DNA of 64,000 nt from Spironucleus salmonicida. Lineage: Eukaryota > Fornicata > Diplomonadida > Hexamitidae. Position numbers and translations under genes: made by a program. Shown here piece after piece: positions 8,949 to 20,073 of the stretch. The stretch is from the NCBI GenBank assembly GCA_000497125.2, contig CM035318.1, positions 792,001 to 856,000 of the forward strand, written 5' to 3'. The notes below the pieces were generated by a model. It was not told where the DNA came from. It saw only the letters and a list, made by a program, of their open reading frames with translations, and did not search any database. Numbering within the stretch: the stretch's first letter is position 1; each line of letters starts with the position of its first letter.

Positions 8949-10436
8949 ATGAAGTAAAGACAGGTCGGCCGGCCATCCTCGCCTCCCGCGAAAAAAGCAC
9001 AGAAGCCAGTCCCTCACCAGATTCTGAAACAGTATGGTTTTGCATCAGACTACTACTACGCAAAATTCAAGAAATCACAGCAGGTTTTGGTTACGCAGGC
9101 CGCCAGCGCCATGGCATTCATGAAACCCAGCATAACGCTCCCAAAATCACTCAAACTCACCGTGGTGGATTATAAGCTCGTTCGTAAGTTCTTCTATTAC
9201 GAAATGCCGGAGCTCTACATGTGCGATTTTGGAGCGTACGTCGCAAACCCGTTCATCACGAAGCTGAATTTCACGTACACAGCCAACGCTATACAGATTT
9301 AAAACACCATAATCGCGCGTGCGACGAAACTTATCCAGGAGACCGGGGCCGACCGCAACTCCCTTGACAAAAAGTATCTTGACTGGATAACGAAACATTC
9401 GCGATACGGCAATATTGCTGAAAAGAATATGAAGCACAGCCAGTTCAGCCCGCTGGGTCCATTTAACGGGGTGGCCGTCTGCGCCGGCTTCGCGAAGCTG
9501 TTCAAGCTCCTCTCCAAGCTGCTGAACAAGGCTTCAATCTGCGTGACGGGTCCGGCCTCCAACGGTGAAAACCACGCCTGGAACATGCAAAAAATCGGAC
9601 TTTCTTGGTACAATCTGGACTTCACATGGTGCCTAAAGCAGGAGTTCCCGCGATATTTTAACGTGAGCAACAAACTACTGGGCCATAGAAACAATTCAGT
9701 AGTGAAAACTCCAGTTTGCAGTACTGACCGCCTCAGCTACATGGTGAAGAATAAAATGTGGGCCGACACCCCAGAAGATATTTAGAAATGTTTCGCTGAT
9801 TAGTTTAAGAAAGGCAAGATCTGCATTTTCAACAACAAGATCCCCCCGTAAAAATCTTTGGAGATTTGCCAAACCTGGCTCACACAGCGCGAGCTTAGCG
9901 TGCGGTAGAAGTACGCGATTTCTGGTATCCTGGCAACGGGGCGCACACAGCTCGTTTTCCGAGTTGCTCGAGATCCAAACGTGGTCTCGTTCCCCGCACA
10001 GCGCGGAATTTCCGCAGTGAAGCCTAACGTCATTTTCGTGCTCGGGGACGCCAAGGGGCTCGTTTCTGTAACCGAGGAGCGCGCGCTACGCGCTCTCTTC
10101 ACGTGCCGTAAGAGTGTAGCAGTGCAGGTGATCTGCGGCGCCGGGAGCGGCAGGCGTCTTCACGCGGAGCTCGCAGACCTGGCAAACCGTTTCTCGGTAT
10201 AGATGGGGCGATACGTAACACTGCGTAGCGTAGGGTTCCAGGGCACTAGCATGATAGTTTTCAGACTCGAGATCGATCCACAAATCCGCGTTTTGCGGCA
10301 GAACCGGGGTGTGGTAAAAGGGGGCAAGTACCTGATGCGGATGGTAGGAGCGGACTACCGGTAGGTGCTTGGCGCGCAGCGGCAAATTAAATGGGTGCAG
10401 CATGGGGAATTCTGCCTTTTCGAGGTGCTTGCGTGA
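8949..10436 (+). CDS. Transglutaminase-like cysteine-peptidase-fold protein
   Basis: 495 residues, eight in-frame TAA/TAG, TGA stop. Residues about 172-225 carry the transglutaminase-like core: NGVAVCAGFAKLFK (catalytic Cys), then GENHAWNMQ (His) and WYNLDFTW (Asp), the C-H-D triad of the Transglut_core superfamily. Such proteins act as peptidases or protein cross-linkers, or are inactive scaffolds; substrate unknown. Flanking N- and C-terminal regions (Tyr/Lys-rich N-terminus, beta-rich C-terminus) have no recognised domain. The start is the first ATG (AAAATG context). A full paralogue of exactly equal length lies at 30704-32191, with about 480 bp of near identity limited to the core. Confidence 0.8.
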
Positions 10437-10678
10437 GCAATTTTTAAAATTGGAAGGATGTGGAAATTAGTATTATTATTGTATAATAATTAATAAAAAT
10501 ATTTTTGTAAACTTGATTGTTTTTGCTGGATGGTTAGTGAATAATGTGGGTGGCTATTTGTATGGAAGTTGGGTTGATTTTAGCTTATATAGTCACTGCA
10601 AATATGATTCTGCAGTTTAAAGTCAGAAACAAAATAATATTTACAGATAAATAGAAATTGTTATAATAGCCAATTTAT

Positions 10679-11032
10679 TCATTTAGCGTAACACTAAATT
10701 AGCACCATTCCGTTATATTATAGCACATCACATGCACATTGAACGCACGCCTCCCATGACATTCTCCCATTTTACTTTAATTCTATACATGCAGTTGAAG
10801 TCCCGCTCTTGATAAATTACTCGTGGATAGCATCTTCTAAAGCAGGTCTAAGAAGTTTTGCAGCAAATGATACCCCATATTCATTGTTTGGAGCATTTCC
10901 ATGACGATATTACAATGTGTCATTAACCAAGGGGTTCTCAAAACCATCGAATGCCCCTATAACAATAGAGGAGTACGGAAGGTGGAGAGGAGCCTATCTA
11001 AAATATTAAAGGGCAATTACCGCAGCTCGCAT
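10679..11032 (-). pseudogene. PSMB4: Proteasome subunit beta type-4 (beta7), C-terminal part
   Basis: 117 residues resembling the second half of 20S proteasome beta7: YSSIVIGAFDG aligns with the family pattern NTMVIGGYADG, then NNEYGVSFAAKLLRPALED aligns with the GYG-A-L-QPLLREVLE stretch, then a helix with Cys-Asp-Val-Leu-Tyr-like spacing. The N-terminal half of the subunit is absent upstream, where a different protein is encoded. It starts with AAAATG, so a short product is possible, but it is most likely a 5'-truncated remnant. Confidence 0.5.
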
Positions 11033-11065
11033 TTTGTCTATGTTACTTATTTTTATATAATAAAA

Positions 11066-11557
11066 TCACTTCATGGAATAAGATTCTGAAATATCCAGCT
11101 AAAGTTTTATATCTTCCACGTCTTTTTTAAGTATCAAAGTTGTGCTACTAGTTCGATCTTCACTGAATTCTATCTATCGATCACACTACCGAAATTACTT
11201 TGAACCTGAGTTGCGCGGCGATTTGAATATTGGTGTATGAAAAATGTTACTGCTAGAGTCCTAATAGATAATCTGGGCCTCGCTTAAATCTGTATCCGAG
11301 TTGTTTATTTTCAAAATGAAGTTTCCAGTATCATTTTACAGCATATCATGCCAGGAGTATAAATTCTATTTAATACCGCCGTTGATCTTCATTTAGATTA
11401 TTTATACGTATCTTTTAGTAAATTCATACCTTTTATAAAAATCTTCATATTTATTGTCTCTTTAAATCAAGATGTTAACGTTATGTCGCATGGTATTTAG
11501 GAGCTGCGCAGAATTGCCCTGTGCGGTATGCAATGGGAGGAGCCTGTCGCTGCGCAT
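11066..11557 (-). CDS. Hypothetical charged protein
   Basis: 163 residues with many TAA/TAG as Gln. The first about 25 codons are GC-rich and the rest AT-rich. Starts MRSDRLLPLHTAQGN after TCCAAAATG; contains NKYEDFYKRYEFTKR and SSNIFHTPIFKSPRN and ends at TGA. Composition (Asp, Ser, Lys, Asn) looks coding; family not recognised. Its start is about 10 bp from the outer edge of IR2, another case of a composition change close to an arm edge. Confidence 0.5.
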
Positions 11558-11620
11558 TTTGGAAGGAGCCGTGGCGGCGAAAGCGCTCGGGTTGTGTATA
11601 ATATGTGATAGAAACACCCA

Positions 11621-11887
11621 TCAGTTACAACCCCGCTTCCAGAATATACTGGTTTGCTTCTCCGCCCGGTCGGGAAGTTTGCCCGACTAGGTGCCATGAG
11701 TGCCCGCCAGGTGTGCGCCTCGCAGGTCCGAGCGTGCTAGCCCTCCCTGAATTTGGCGTCGCTCGATTTAGATAACTGCATTATTATATGTACCACCGCC
11801 CGCATTCCCCGCTCCGTCCCGCTCCCTCAAGGACCTAGAGTTGACGTGCCGCACCAGCAGCGGCCTCGCGTTATATGGATCCGACAT
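11621..11887 (-). CDS. Hypothetical basic protein (IR2 left)
   Basis: 88 residues: starts MSDPYNARPLLVRHVNSRSL, with TAA and TAG read as Gln, ends KRGCN at TGA. Arg/Gly-rich and hydrophilic, no recognised domain. A CATATAATA block lies inside the frame and might instead be a promoter of something else, so the call is moderate. Identical copy at 19807-20073. Confidence 0.35.
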
Positions 11888-11999
11888 GCTGGGCCTCCAA
11901 CCGCGTTCTGCGGCTGGGCCCTCTGCTCTGGCCTCGGCCCTAGCGACAGTCCCCAAATATCTATTCCGCTGCCATGGCAGCCTATATTCATTATTAGTA

Positions 12000-12614
12000 T
12001 CACTCCTCTTCGCCCAGGAGCCGTTCCACCGCCTCCCTGATTTCCGCCACGGAGTCCACGATAATCGTCGCTCCCACCAGCTCGGCGCGCGTCCTGAAAC
12101 CGTAGGTGACCGCCACTACTGGGATGCCGGCCGCGATGGCCGTCTGCACGTCCACCTCGCTGTCCCCCACGAGAACGGCCCGCTGTTCGCACGCTAGGAT
12201 GGCGGGATTGGGCTTTGGTTGGAAGGCCCCGACGCCCCTGACCTCGTCGAAGTACTGCGCCAGCCCGAGCTTGACCACTAGTTGCTGCAGGGTGTCCTCC
12301 GGCTTGTTCGAGGCCACCACGAGCCGGTTCCTTCCAGCCGCCCGCAGCGCGTCTAACAGCTCGACGACCCCAGGGAAGAGGGCCGGGGTAGCTGCGTGCA
12401 GCTCGGCTAGGTAGTGCGCAAGCAGCTGCTCCTACACAGCGGCGGGGGCCGTGCGCTCCACCAGGGCCTTCGCGCCCCAGCCAACGCAGCGGCACACCTC
12501 GGCATCAGGGAGCGGGTCCAGGCCGAATACGAGTCTCGAAGCGTTGAGTGCGGTGGCGATGGATGCCAGGGAGTCCACCAGGGTTCCGTCCAGGTCGAAG
12601 AAGATCGTCTGCAT
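12000..12614 (-). CDS. HAD-superfamily phosphatase, phosphoglycolate-phosphatase-like (IR2 left)
   Basis: 204 residues. HAD motifs in order: motif I FFDLDGTLVDS (nucleophile Asp7, acid Asp9), motif II VVASNKPED near residue 100, motif III Lys in FQPKPNPAIL, motif IV VGDSEVDVQTA. A helical cap lies between I and II. This is the Gph/phosphoglycolate phosphatase-like subfamily acting on small phosphate esters; the substrate cannot be told. One TAG (Gln) falls in the cap. The start follows CTCCAAAATG. Divergent from the 170-residue protein, 44 bp apart. Identical copy at 19080-19694. Confidence 0.85.
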
Positions 12615-12658
12615 TTTGGAGATGTCTCTAGAGGTGCGGACACATATTAAAAGCCAAA
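12615..12658. promoter_or_regulatory. Divergent promoter, HAD / hypothetical
   Basis: 44 bp between divergent starts, containing ACATATTAAAAG as the only AT-rich element in GC-rich surroundings. It is mirrored at 19036-19079. Promoter function is inferred from position. Confidence 0.4.
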
Positions 12659-13171
12659 ATGCCATTCCCCACGAAATACGTACCCGACCACGCAGTACAC
12701 TTCATGCAGTATCGCCTCCGCACGGGGCCGGCACGGCAATAGAGCCTGGTTCAGGGGTTCAGGTCTGCGCAGCAGCAGGCAGCGGTGACCTAGTTTTAGC
12801 GCCGGGTCCAGCACTGTACGGAGCCTTGTCGCTACACAGTCCCCAAAGGGAGGGATGTGATCAAGGCTGAGGACAGTGAGGCCTTCTTCTTCACCCACGG
12901 CGGATTCTCACCTCCGCAGGCCCGCCCCACCCGGTTCATCACCGGTAGGCAGAAAGCCTAGTTCCGGCAGATAGGGATGGACACCATCCTGCCATGCGCA
13001 CCACCAGAGAAAGATCTACGGGGAATTAGCAGCTGCCACCTTTCGGTCGAGACACTGGTCGCCCAGATCACCTATATCGTATCCCAGAGGAGGCAGCTGG
13101 AGCGGGCCGAGCAGGAACTGAAGACGGGTCGAGCTGTGCGAGAGAGGCGAAGCCTGATGTTCAGGAAGTGA
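12659..13171 (+). CDS. Hypothetical Gln/Arg-rich protein (IR2 left)
   Basis: 170 residues, TAG as Gln at four positions. Starts MPFPTKYVPDHAVHF. The middle holds DSEAFFFTHGGFSPPQ and the C-terminal about 50 residues form a heptad-like helix (ETLVAQITYIVSQRRQLERA) suggesting a coiled coil. Not recognised. It converges on the MPLHLR-family gene, stops 33 bp apart. Identical copy at 18523-19035. Confidence 0.55.
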
Positions 13172-13204
13172 TGAGGCTGCCATACTCGCGGATACTGCAC
13201 TCAC

Positions 13205-13393
13205 TCAGAACACGATGTCGCTCGTGGACGCGCTGTCACAAATCTGATCCACGAGGCACGTCTTGCTGATCTGCTTCATGGTGAAGTCCCGCACGCATAA
13301 ATTGTCCAGATCGGCAACCTTCTCGATGAAGCAGCACCGTGGCGACGCGAGCATCTTGGGCACGAAACTGTTTATCCGGAGGTGGAGCGGCAT
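13205..13393 (-). CDS. Small conserved protein, MPLHLR family paralogue (IR2 left)
   Basis: 62 residues. Shares the MPLHLR start and a LDNLCVRDF block plus Cys-Leu-Val-Asp and ICDS with the family member at 1494-1688, while the rest has diverged. An upstream in-frame ATG exists, but family alignment and the CCAAAAATG context favour this start. Function unknown; the Cys pattern could be structural. Mirror copy at 18301-18489. Confidence 0.6.
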   Translation of the reverse strand: MPLHLRINSFVPKMLASPRCCFIEKVADLDNLCVRDFTMKQISKTCLVDQICDSASTSDIVF

Positions 13394-13471
13394 TTTTGGA
13401 ATATGGGTTGCAACGTATTGTGGACCGATACCGGAGTTTCTGGATTTCATTGCCGGAAGTATAATGCGTTT

Positions 13472-13708
13472 ATGCTAAATAAATCGGTTTCTGCAGATGC
13501 CAGTGCCGCAAATTTAGACAGTCTGTATCTCTGGTGTTACTGGTCATAAACATCAAATTGGCGACGCGCTAAGCACCGCTGCCTTGCTAATGGGTAGGAC
13601 ACACGTGAGAATGTAGCAGCTCCCGCCGCTGCCTGGAGGCTAAATTCTGGTGCGTCTGTCCCGCCAAGGTCCCATGGAGACCTTACCCATGTGCATGCCA
13701 ATGCGTGA
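13472..13708 (+). CDS. Possible small protein (IR2 left)
   Basis: 78-codon frame starting MLNKSVSADASAANLDSLY, preceded by TATAATGCG, two TAA/TAG as Gln, TGA stop. No family recognised and no diverged copy to test coding. Mirror at 17986-18222. Confidence 0.25.
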
Positions 13709-13783
13709 AGCTGGCTAGCCGAGCTATTCTCCAGATCCCTGCATCCCTCCAGGACGCCAGCAGCGTCCGCTCCACTCCCGCAA

Positions 13784-13972
13784 ATGGGCGCCCCGCAGTC
13801 CCGCCACCAGCCGCTGAGCGTCTTCATCGAGAACCCCGAGGTACAGCCGGAGGCACCAGTGCCGACGGGCCTGATCCCCACGGGTACGGACCAGGGCGGC
13901 TGCCAGGTTATCGGCCAGCGCCAGTTCTACACCAGCCCCTACTACCGCCGGTCCGGGCGCAGGTACATGTGA
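13784..13972 (+). CDS. Small conserved protein, MGAPQ family (copy 2)
   Basis: 62 residues, differing from the copy at 8104-8292 by Ser for Asn near the C-terminus. It ends 13 bp inside the inner edge of IR2. The downstream about 170 bp (to 14157) are shared with the 7919-8333 repeat but not with the IR2 right arm. Function unknown. Confidence 0.5.
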   Translation: MGAPQSRHQPLSVFIENPEVQPEAPVPTGLIPTGTDQGGCQVIGQRQFYTSPYYRRSGRRYM

Positions 13973-14262
13973 GCGAGTCCTTCACTGCTGCGTCGGAGTG
14001 GTATGCCTCAATTTGCTCGCGGCGCCAATCTGGTGCTCGGGGCTAACGCAGGCTCGGAGGTCGCGGATCTGTCCACTCCGGGAGACGAAGGCGGAGCAGA
14101 GGAAGCACTTTGCGGTCACGGTTCTTCCCGACGGGCCCAAACTGGTGTTGAAAGGTATACCAATACTCTGGATGTCCCTACATCGGCTGAGCTACAGATA
14201 CAATGAAGAAATTATATAATAATATATTTTTAAATATATTTTATACCACTTCTATTTAATAT

Positions 14263-14766
14263 ATGTCATCACGTGCATAGCGCCATCTACTTCGTGAATA
14301 TTAGTAGCTACAACGAGATCCTATTCCAGGAATATCTGTTGGGCTTCTTAACGATTCTTTATTCTCTTGGAAGATTCTTATTTAAGGCCCTCCTGATTCT
14401 CCTTTTGAATCAGGATTATTTCGCGCTATTTTAACTTTTCCAGACGATTACCCAGATAAACCACCTAAACTTAAATTTACATCTTCCGTTTTTCATCCTA
14501 ATGTATTCACAGATGGGGCAGTCTGTATTTCTATTCTACATGCTCCAGGAGATGATCCTAATGCTTATGAAGATCGTAGCGAGAGATGGTTACCAGTTCA
14601 TAGTGCCAGTAGTGTGATTGTTAGCGTTTAAAGCATGTTAGCAGAACCAAATTGTGAATCTCCAGCTAATGTTGACGCTGCAAAAATATTCAGAAATGAT
14701 TAAGTAGAATATAAAAAGCGAGTCAAGAAATGTGTACGCCTTAGCTTAGAAGATGATGAAGAGTGA
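14263..14766 (+). CDS. UBE2G: Ubiquitin-conjugating enzyme E2, UBE2G/Ubc7 type
   Basis: 167 residues, full UBC fold. N-terminal helix SSRAQRHLLREYQQLQRDP, then PIPGISVGLL, LIQGPPDSPFESG (Gln encoded by TAA at the conserved position), the HPNVFTDGAVCISILH active-site block with catalytic Cys at about residue 88, then the acidic insertion APGDDPNAYEDRSERW diagnostic of the UBE2G/CDC34 class. The length matches UBE2G1/2. It is expected to charge ubiquitin for ER-associated or cytosolic degradation. It sits in the AT-rich IR2 spacer, has AT-rich codons and is unreadable under the standard code. Confidence 0.9.
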
Positions 14767-15151
14767 ATGATTTCTTATTACTAGTTATCTTATTTTAAAT
14801 ATTTTGATTAATTAAGAATAATGAATTAAAACTTAACTTTTGTCTTGATTTCACAATTTTTATACTATTTAATTACTTAAATGATATAAAATTTAAGCTG
14901 TTGCGTATTTAGGTAACCAGATAATATGCGTCTCAAATTTAAGTAGGAATACTTGTGATAAGTTTATATTGTGAAAAATCTTTACAATTTCCTTATTTAA
15001 AGATTTTCGACGCATTGTATATATCTGCAATTTTGAATAAGTAAATTTTAATATATTGCATCACAAAATAACTTTAATTTTTAAACTGTATTAACAAACA
15101 ATAATATTCATTATTTTAATTAACGATTGTTTTCCTTTTACTTAAACAAAA

Positions 15152-15403
15152 ATGGGAGCATGTTTACATAGTTCAAAAGTATAGCAGTCATTCTACTACA
15201 AAACTTTCATCTTTTAATAAGATTATGCCTAGCTTCCTTGTGATTTATCAATAGAAGAATAAAATAATGACGTTCTAAGGATTTAATTTTTCTAAAAACA
15301 GATTCTAGGATCAACTGGACTTATGGACGAAATGTCTTGCTCAATTACACAGCTATCAACAGGTGACTAGTATTCATTGATAGGAATAGATAGCTTTTTG
15401 TGA
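15152..15403 (+). CDS. Hypothetical protein with N-terminal acylation motif
   Basis: 83 residues starting MGACLHSSK, a Gly2/Cys4 pattern suitable for myristoylation and palmitoylation, followed by Gln/Ser/Asp-rich sequence. Many TAA/TAG as Gln; TGA stop 14 bp from the convergent stop of the next gene. The same DNA is also open on the minus strand as an extension past that gene's TGA, so the call is moderate. Confidence 0.4.
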
Positions 15404-15417
15404 TATTGATCAATAAT

Positions 15418-16170
15418 TCACTTTTTGAATGAGGAACTCTTAGTAAGCTTTTTTAATGGGCCTAACACTTTTTTACATGCTACAGGATGATTAATATGTA
15501 GAGTATTTTAGCATTAATATATGTTATCACTAGCATCATCGCTTAGCTTATTAAATAAATTTTCAATTTCCAAGAGTTCATGATGAGTAAAAAAAATCAA
15601 AGAATCTCGTTAACTTTTAGGTTCAGTATGTTACTAGTATTATGTGAAATCAGATACATATTAACATTCCTATTCTTTAAAATCTCCTGTTGATGATATT
15701 TCACTAAATTACTCTTAGACAAATTCTAATTATGATGTTTATTTGCAACTATATACTTCTCTTGCTGACAAGGAGTCTGCAATATTGTAGTTAAGAGGCA
15801 TTTAAAGCTCATTAATATATGATATAGGAAGTATTGCTGTTTGTGTATAAGATAAAAGGCCTCTATCACAAGATTATATGTTGATATCGCTTACTGATTC
15901 AGAACCATAAATTCGCATTAAATGTGGTTTTGTTTGCCGGTAAGCCAAGATATTGTAGTTTGAGAATTATTATTTAAACCTTAATTTTACTAGTTTAGTC
16001 TAAGGCGATTTAGTAAAAGTTGTAATAAATTGATGTGCTTCTATAAATGATTTATACTAAATATCTTTTGTTATTAATTACTTTAAATTGTATTTTACGA
16101 TATTAAAGGCTTCAAGTACAGTCGTATTGCCTTCTTAATCAATAAGTACTTATCCTTTCTACCTTTTCAT
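15418..16170 (-). CDS. Hypothetical protein, 250 residues
   Basis: Starts MKRQKGQVLIDQEGN after TATAAAATG and ends SSSFKK at TGA; more than 20 TAA/TAG codons as Gln. Contains YNILAYRQTKPHLMRIYGSE and, near the end, HHELLEIENLFNKLSDD. Composition is balanced and coding-like, with no membrane segment and no recognised domain. The frame remains open past the TGA for about 90 codons, which could be chance or readthrough. Lies in the IR2 spacer, AT-rich codons. Confidence 0.55.
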
Positions 16171-17708
16171 TTTATACAGAATATTACATCTATATAAATT
16201 TAGAATATAATGTAAACATAAATTATTAATAATAACTACAATAATATTTAATATATATCATGTATAACTAATTAGTTTAAACTATTATCAGTATGATATC
16301 ATAATAAATTGTTTATTATTTAAATTATTCTAATTATTAATAAACCTGCAAAATATATAAAATTATTATTAATCAAATAAAAACAAGTATAATCAAACAT
16401 TGCTAAATAAATGTTAATTATTCTTTACATTTTAAATAAAATGTATAAATAAGTGAATAGCGGAGATAACTTATAAAGTTTATCAAATATAAAATCAAAT
16501 ATTCACAAATTACTTGCTAGCACTTTTAGAGATGATACCATATATTACAAAAGTAACAATATAATTTATATTATTACCAAATAAACATATAAATTAGAAT
16601 ATTATATTTTACTAAATTGTATTATTAAATTTAAATGTTAAATTCAAATTTAAAACATCTAGTTAATTAATATTCCATATACAATTAGTAAATACAATAT
16701 ACTTAATACTGGTAAACCCTAAATTGTATAATCCAAAGAAGTTTGTAACTGATAATTGTCGAACCTTAATATCAATAGAAACGCTATATGTCATGAAATA
16801 TAATATTTTAAAATTTAAATACAAAGAATTTACTCATTAAGATAAGTTCTTTTTATATTTTTGTTCTACAAATTGTTATCAACAAGTTTATATAGTTAAA
16901 AATACTGAATGAAAATTTAATTTGATTAAATATCAAACAGTTTACAATATACTTTTTAAACATATAGTTAGTTACTATAGTTGATTTTCAGGTGAAACCT
17001 ATAATAAATAGAAAACTTTCATGCAACTAGTTCTTAATTTATTTCACTATAAACTTTAACTACAAGAATCATTAAATTGCTGCTAATGACAAAAGGGTAC
17101 TTTTTCTAGACTTATTTATATTCTATTGAACTTATATGTACATAAATTATTTGAAGCAATCCTATTATTTTCCTGATTTCGTGTATAGATTTGAGTTAAC
17201 ATTAATAATAAGATACACCTATTGATATGATATGGTATACTAAATCATGCAAAAACTATAAACATAGGTGTTGTGTCGCCTTCAGTTCTATTAAAACACA
17301 TAACTAAATATCTTTCATAAATACTAATATTAAAAATACCAAAGATATAATTCACTAGTTTGTGGAATCAAATAATATAGGATCTACTGCTATATCAATA
17401 GAAAATTGTTATTTAATCTTATAACCCGAGGTTTCAACAATAATTTCTTTTTCAAGCATTTTAAATTAAAAATATAATATTCATATAATAATAATTATGC
17501 ATTTAAAGTATACAAAATAAATATGTCTTAATAATTTAATAAGATTCTTCAAACATAGTTAATATATTCTTGATAATTCTGATAAAATCATAGTAAGAAT
17601 TTCAATAACATTATTATATTCTATAAAATAATTTTATAAAATAGTCTATCTCAACGAAAACCATGCCATTTAGCATCCTGCCATGGCGGAAACGTTGGCA
17701 GCCCAGAA
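16171..17708. other. AT-rich IR2 spacer half
   Basis: Very AT-rich. Weak signals only: a minus-strand 35-codon frame at 17352-17459 starting MLEKEIIVETSGYK, whose reading appears to continue in another frame (NISIYERYLVMCFNRTEGD), suggesting a decayed gene, and a plus-strand frame ending near 16909. Neither is called. Confidence 0.35.
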
Positions 17709-17721
17709 ATGAAGGACTCGC

Positions 17722-17910
17722 TCACATGTACCTGCGCCCGGACCGGCGGTAGTAGGGGCTGGTGTAGAACTGGCGCTGGCCGATAACCTGGCAGCCGCCC
17801 TGGTCCGTACCCGTGGGGATCAGGCCCGTCGGCACTGGTGCCTCCGGCTGTACCTCGGGGTTCTCGATGAAGACGCTCAGCGGCTGGTGGCGGGACTGCG
17901 GGGCGCCCAT
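17722..17910 (-). CDS. Small conserved protein, MGAPQ family (copy 3)
   Basis: Same 62-residue protein as 13784-13972. Its 3' flank diverges immediately at the inner edge of IR2. Confidence 0.5.
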   Translation of the reverse strand: MGAPQSRHQPLSVFIENPEVQPEAPVPTGLIPTGTDQGGCQVIGQRQFYTSPYYRRSGRRYM

Positions 17911-17985
17911 TTGCGGGAGTGGAGCGGACGCTGCTGGCGTCCTGGAGGGATGCAGGGATCTGGAGAATAGCTCGGCTAGCCAGCT

Positions 17986-18222
17986 TCACGCATTGGCATG
18001 CACATGGGTAAGGTCTCCATGGGACCTTGGCGGGACAGACGCACCAGAATTTAGCCTCCAGGCAGCGGCGGGAGCTGCTACATTCTCACGTGTGTCCTAC
18101 CCATTAGCAAGGCAGCGGTGCTTAGCGCGTCGCCAATTTGATGTTTATGACCAGTAACACCAGAGATACAGACTGTCTAAATTTGCGGCACTGGCATCTG
18201 CAGAAACCGATTTATTTAGCAT
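17986..18222 (-). CDS. Possible small protein (IR2 right)
   Basis: Mirror of the weak 78-codon frame at 13472-13708; no independent support. Confidence 0.22.
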
Positions 18223-18300
18223 AAACGCATTATACTTCCGGCAATGAAATCCAGAAACTCCGGTATCGGTCCACAATACGTTGCAACCCATATTCCAAAA

Positions 18301-18489
18301 ATGCCGCTCCACCTCCGGATAAACAGTTTCGTGCCCAAGATGCTCGCGTCGCCACGGTGCTGCTTCATCGAGAAGGTTGCCGATCTGGACAATTTATGCG
18401 TGCGGGACTTCACCATGAAGCAGATCAGCAAGACGTGCCTCGTGGATCAGATTTGTGACAGCGCGTCCACGAGCGACATCGTGTTCTGA
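18301..18489 (+). CDS. Small conserved protein, MPLHLR family (IR2 right)
   Basis: Identical to 13205-13393 at the protein level; see that entry. Confidence 0.6.
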   Translation: MPLHLRINSFVPKMLASPRCCFIEKVADLDNLCVRDFTMKQISKTCLVDQICDSASTSDIVF

Positions 18490-18522
18490 GTGAGTGCAGT
18501 ATCCGCGAGTATGGCAGCCTCA

Positions 18523-19035
18523 TCACTTCCTGAACATCAGGCTTCGCCTCTCTCGCACAGCTCGACCCGTCTTCAGTTCCTGCTCGGCCCGCTCCAGCTG
18601 CCTCCTCTGGGATACGATATAGGTGATCTGGGCGACCAGTGTCTCGACCGAAAGGTGGCAGCTGCTAATTCCCCGTAGATCTTTCTCTGGTGGTGCGCAT
18701 GGCAGGATGGTGTCCATCCCTATCTGCCGGAACTAGGCTTTCTGCCTACCGGTGATGAACCGGGTGGGGCGGGCCTGCGGAGGTGAGAATCCGCCGTGGG
18801 TGAAGAAGAAGGCCTCACTGTCCTCAGCCTTGATCACATCCCTCCCTTTGGGGACTGTGTAGCGACAAGGCTCCGTACAGTGCTGGACCCGGCGCTAAAA
18901 CTAGGTCACCGCTGCCTGCTGCTGCGCAGACCTGAACCCCTGAACCAGGCTCTATTGCCGTGCCGGCCCCGTGCGGAGGCGATACTGCATGAAGTGTACT
19001 GCGTGGTCGGGTACGTATTTCGTGGGGAATGGCAT
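18523..19035 (-). CDS. Hypothetical Gln/Arg-rich protein (IR2 right)
   Basis: Mirror of 12659-13171, same 170-residue frame with a C-terminal coiled-coil-like helix. Confidence 0.55.
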
Positions 19036-19079
19036 TTTGGCTTTTAATATGTGTCCGCACCTCTAGAGACATCTCCAAA

Positions 19080-19694
19080 ATGCAGACGATCTTCTTCGAC
19101 CTGGACGGAACCCTGGTGGACTCCCTGGCATCCATCGCCACCGCACTCAACGCTTCGAGACTCGTATTCGGCCTGGACCCGCTCCCTGATGCCGAGGTGT
19201 GCCGCTGCGTTGGCTGGGGCGCGAAGGCCCTGGTGGAGCGCACGGCCCCCGCCGCTGTGTAGGAGCAGCTGCTTGCGCACTACCTAGCCGAGCTGCACGC
19301 AGCTACCCCGGCCCTCTTCCCTGGGGTCGTCGAGCTGTTAGACGCGCTGCGGGCGGCTGGAAGGAACCGGCTCGTGGTGGCCTCGAACAAGCCGGAGGAC
19401 ACCCTGCAGCAACTAGTGGTCAAGCTCGGGCTGGCGCAGTACTTCGACGAGGTCAGGGGCGTCGGGGCCTTCCAACCAAAGCCCAATCCCGCCATCCTAG
19501 CGTGCGAACAGCGGGCCGTTCTCGTGGGGGACAGCGAGGTGGACGTGCAGACGGCCATCGCGGCCGGCATCCCAGTAGTGGCGGTCACCTACGGTTTCAG
19601 GACGCGCGCCGAGCTGGTGGGAGCGACGATTATCGTGGACTCCGTGGCGGAAATCAGGGAGGCGGTGGAACGGCTCCTGGGCGAAGAGGAGTGA
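19080..19694 (+). CDS. HAD-superfamily phosphatase (IR2 right)
   Basis: Mirror of 12000-12614. All four HAD motifs are intact, so both copies could be active enzymes. Confidence 0.85.
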
Positions 19695-19806
19695 TACTAA
19701 TAATGAATATAGGCTGCCATGGCAGCGGAATAGATATTTGGGGACTGTCGCTAGGGCCGAGGCCAGAGCAGAGGGCCCAGCCGCAGAACGCGGTTGGAGG
19801 CCCAGC

Positions 19807-20073
19807 ATGTCGGATCCATATAACGCGAGGCCGCTGCTGGTGCGGCACGTCAACTCTAGGTCCTTGAGGGAGCGGGACGGAGCGGGGAATGCGGGCGGTG
19901 GTACATATAATAATGCAGTTATCTAAATCGAGCGACGCCAAATTCAGGGAGGGCTAGCACGCTCGGACCTGCGAGGCGCACACCTGGCGGGCACTCATGG
20001 CACCTAGTCGGGCAAACTTCCCGACCGGGCGGAGAAGCAAACCAGTATATTCTGGAAGCGGGGTTGTAACTGA
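19807..20073 (+). CDS. Hypothetical basic protein (IR2 right)
   Basis: Mirror of 11621-11887, 88 residues. The sequence beyond 20126 differs from the left side, where the 163-residue gene starts, so that neighbour was not duplicated. Confidence 0.35.

Larger units (their letters stand above)
11568..13985. repeat. IR2 left arm (palindrome)
   Basis: Inverted match to 17709-20126. All paired gene coordinates sum to 31694, so about 2.4 kb is collinear without any indel, and I noticed no substitution in the stretches compared by eye. GC-rich, flanked on both sides by AT-rich DNA; spacer 13986-17708. Confidence 0.92.

Noticed and set aside
15361-15640. Apparent protein-kinase C-lobe fragment (GLTLFYML) on the plus strand
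   Set aside because: The minus strand carries a continuous 250-codon gene through this region, and the plus reading needs several frame changes.
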